64,000 nucleotides of DNA, taken from Adiantum capillus-veneris (Eukaryota; Streptophyta; Polypodiopsida; Polypodiales; Pteridaceae). The notes under the pieces were generated by a model, which made no database searches, was not told the origin of the DNA, and saw nothing but the letters and a program-made list of their open reading frames with translations. Below, in pieces: positions 61,997 through 64,000 of this stretch. The position numbers and the translations under genes are program-made. Positions within the stretch are counted from its first letter, which is position 1. Every line of letters begins with the position of its first letter. Where the stretch lies: positions 596,997-660,996 of the forward strand of contig CM043964.1 in NCBI GenBank assembly GCA_014529385.2. Direction: 5' to 3'.

Positions 61997-62005
61997 TATA
62001 TAAAG
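61997..62005 (+). promoter_or_regulatory. TATA box of the LTR promoter
   Basis: TATATAAAG, with a CT-rich initiator-like leader starting about 25-40 bp downstream. Confidence 0.75.
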
Positions 62006-62161
62006 GACCCTTCTCTTCTCACTTTGAACACACACATCTACTCTCGCAACGACGCACCGGAGGAAACCTCTCTCCCTTAACCCCTCACCTTCAAGCCATC
62101 TCCATCTCCAATCGTCGACGTGCCGTGAACCGATTTGTGAATCACCCGATTTGTGAACACA

Positions 62162-62196
<35 letters not shown>

Positions 62197-62231
62197 CATC
62201 AACGCGCTTTTCTTTTTTCCATTCCGAAGCT

Positions 62232-62408
62232 ATGGCTCCGAAGCATGTAACGCGAAGTTCCAAGGACGCCCATGCCGTTGCACCACCAAGGAAGGTGGAA
62301 AGAACGGTATCAACTCCGAACGTACCTCATCCGGAAGCATCAATCGATAAAGAAGTCGAAGCCGTCCAACCGCCAGCACAGGAGTTAGCCGCACGCGCAG
62401 CAAATCCG
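62232..62408 (+). CDS. Short LTR-encoded first exon (possible gag start)
   Basis: The first ATG after the TATA box opens a 59-codon frame (MAPKHVTRSSKDAHAVAPPR...), basic then Pro/Ala-rich, ending at AATCCG followed by the consensus donor GTAAGA (62409). This looks like a gag N-terminus, or a decoy small protein, that would be spliced over the rest of the LTR and PBS. No downstream exon is visible before the window ends. If not spliced it would stop at 62460-62462. Confidence 0.4.
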
Positions 62409-62689
62409 GTAAGACAAATTTATAATTATGCATTGCTATTCATGTTTGACTTGGGAAGCTAAGCATAGGGAACCCCTTAAACCATCCGAAAAACGTGATT
62501 CTATCACATGAAACAAGAATATGTTTTCATAGATTAGTGAAAGAACTATTTTGATAAATTATCATTGTTTGTTGAATTGTTATGACTTAATAAACTATTA
62601 TTGTTTGATAAGTGGTTACTGATTGATATGAGGAATTGGTTGATCATGTTTGATGAATCATTTAATAAGAAGAATTGTTTTGTTCTCGC

Positions 62690-62870
62690 GGGTAGCGAGA
62701 TGATTTCGCGATTAACGGAGATTAAGCTGAGGTTATTGGCTTCATTTCGTTCCTCACGATTAGCGAGATGCCTCGCGTGTAGCGAGATGCCTCGTGGGTA
62801 GCGGGATGCCTGGCGGTTAGCAAGATGCCTCGTGGGTAGCGGGATGCCTGGCGGTTAGCGAGATGGGAAG
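62690..62870. repeat. Minisatellite of ~20-bp units in the LTR
   Basis: About nine variants of TAGCGAGATGCCTCGCG/TAGCGGGATGCCTGGCGGT in tandem, mildly GC-rich against an AT-rich background. Confidence 0.85.
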
Positions 62871-63514
62871 GTTGCGCAAAGGCTCTGTTGGTTAGACAGA
62901 GAAAGTCCGCGGGTAGCGGCAAAATGATGAGAAATTGGAAAAATTGTTTTGTTGAATAATAGGGTTGCCTTCATTAGCATTGTTTGAATTGTTTTGGTTT
63001 GTTGAAGGGCTGTATAACAGAACTTGTGTTTGGAATTAATTAAGGAACACTATTTGTATATGTAAAACAGTGTGGAAAAAAGTGTGCGTGTGGGGTGGAA
63101 AGTGGGGACTGACTCAGGTTTCCAGTCAAGGATGGGTGGACTCGATTAGTCGAGTACTTTTCACTTTGTCTTAGTCAGTTAGAGATTTATCTCTTGTCAT
63201 ATTTCGGAATTAAGGATGGCGGCCGTGCCTCTTAAACACGGGGAAAAAGGCGTTGTTTTTGAATCCTTAATATGTGAAAGGGAATTTCTTCTCTTATAAT
63301 GTAGGATCTAGAGTCCATAGAACCTTTAACCTCATCGACCTGGCTTGTGGCGTAGGGTCTTGTAACTACGAACACATCAGGTGGAAGTCTTCTTCTCTTT
63401 CGTTGCTCATACCCTTGTTTCGCATTAGCGGAGTAGGGTGGCGTCAAGGGATTTAGGGAATAAAGAAGTCTATCTTCTAAGTCGCCCCGATCTTTTAGGA
63501 CAGAGACCTTACAG

Positions 63515-63528
63515 TTGGTATCAGAGCC
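63515..63528 (+). other. Primer binding site (initiator tRNA-Met type)
   Basis: TTGGTATCAGAGCC one base after the LTR end. Confidence 0.92.
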
Positions 63529-64000
63529 TAGGTTAAAAAGATTTAGTTGGCTATTTCAAGCTTCTTCATGTGTATGGTTTTCTATCCCCATTACGAGACT
63601 CGCAGGGATATTACAATATGCCGATTTATATGTATCATAGTTATGGTTGAAACCTCTATTATGTTTGCTCTTGGAGAGATCTTTTGTAGACCCCTATATG
63701 ACATTTTGATGACTTTATGATCAAAAGATTGAGTTATTTTCTACAGAGATATTGTTTGACTGGTTAAGTCATGTAAGTGAGTTTTTTGTGTAGATTGAAT
63801 GAGCCATGACTGATTAAGTCATGTGATTGAGATAATCATGATTAGTTAAGTCATATGATTGAGTTTTGAAGGATCGGATAAGTCATGGCTGGTTAAGTCA
63901 AGATTGGTTAGGTCATGTGATTTGGTTCTAATGAATCGGATAATTAAGGATTGATTAAGTCATACGATTGAGCTTTTAGTGGACTGGATAAATTTAAGTT
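63529..64000 (+). other. Leader of the plus-strand LTR element with repeats
   Basis: No coding frame before the window edge. From ~63762 to ~63975 the word T-G/A-TTAAGTCAT (often followed by GTGATTGAG) appears about seven times at 30-60-bp intervals. Confidence 0.65.

Larger units (their letters stand above)
61860..63513 (+). repeat. 5' LTR of a plus-strand LTR retrotransposon
   Basis: Begins TGTAAG and ends CTTACA (perfect 6-bp inverted termini), followed by a PBS. TATATAAAG box at 61997-62005, CT-rich leader (62160-62200), then a short reading frame and a minisatellite. Length 1,654 bp. The 5' border rests on matching termini only; the partner LTR lies beyond the window, so this is a 5' LTR or the start of a truncated copy. 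Confidence 0.75.

Overview
The window is land-plant nuclear DNA made almost entirely of nested, mostly decayed transposable elements, with one recognisable host gene. Evidence for a plant: En/Spm-type CACTA genes with conserved introns, a BED/DUF659 hAT transposase, LTR elements primed by initiator tRNA-Met (TGGTATCAGAGC), and a LURP-one-related gene. I cannot name the species. Microsatellites, mainly (CT/GA)n, recur throughout.

Layout. 0-4.5 kb: a rearranged minus-strand Ty3 chromovirus (truncated protease-RT; a gag start fused to integrase-chromodomain), its PBS and LTR. 4.5-12.4 kb: a CACTA transposon with 12-bp TIRs and TAG target duplication, inserted in that LTR; it has a six-exon transposase broken by three stops, an intact three-exon TNPA-like gene and a probable captured heavy-metal-associated (HMA) fragment. 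12.4-20.3 kb: the rest of that LTR, then a related LTR head to head with it, itself split by a 5.7-kb non-autonomous LTR element (172-bp LTRs, AAGAG duplication). 20.3-24.1 kb: low-copy-looking DNA with the three-exon LURP-one-related gene on the minus strand.

24.1-45.7 kb: one minus-strand Ty1/copia element cut twice: in RNase H by a 10.5-kb plus-strand Ty3 element with 2.2-kb LTRs, and in the protease by a 7.2-kb hAT element (near-identical 8-bp duplications). The hAT element has an internally deleted transposase and, on the opposite strand, a decayed protein-kinase gene and an unidentified reading frame. 45.7-48.6 kb: a non-LTR-like C-terminus, a short non-autonomous LTR pair and unassigned sequence.

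48.6-54.1 kb: an LTR and polypurine tract flank a decayed ~1,177-codon minus-strand frame (coiled-coil, proline-rich, no recognised enzyme). Upstream of its start four 24-28-bp palindromes sit 273-285 bp apart, the most unexpected structure here. 55.8-61.6 kb: a decayed minus-strand Ty3 element whose integrase is followed, in the same frame after one stop, by a second retropepsin-like domain. 61.9-64 kb: a plus-strand LTR with TATA box, a short frame ending at a splice donor, a minisatellite, a PBS and a repeat-rich leader cut by the window edge.

The genes do not form a pathway. What links them is insertion history: each nesting is dated relative to its host by target duplications and interrupted reading frames.
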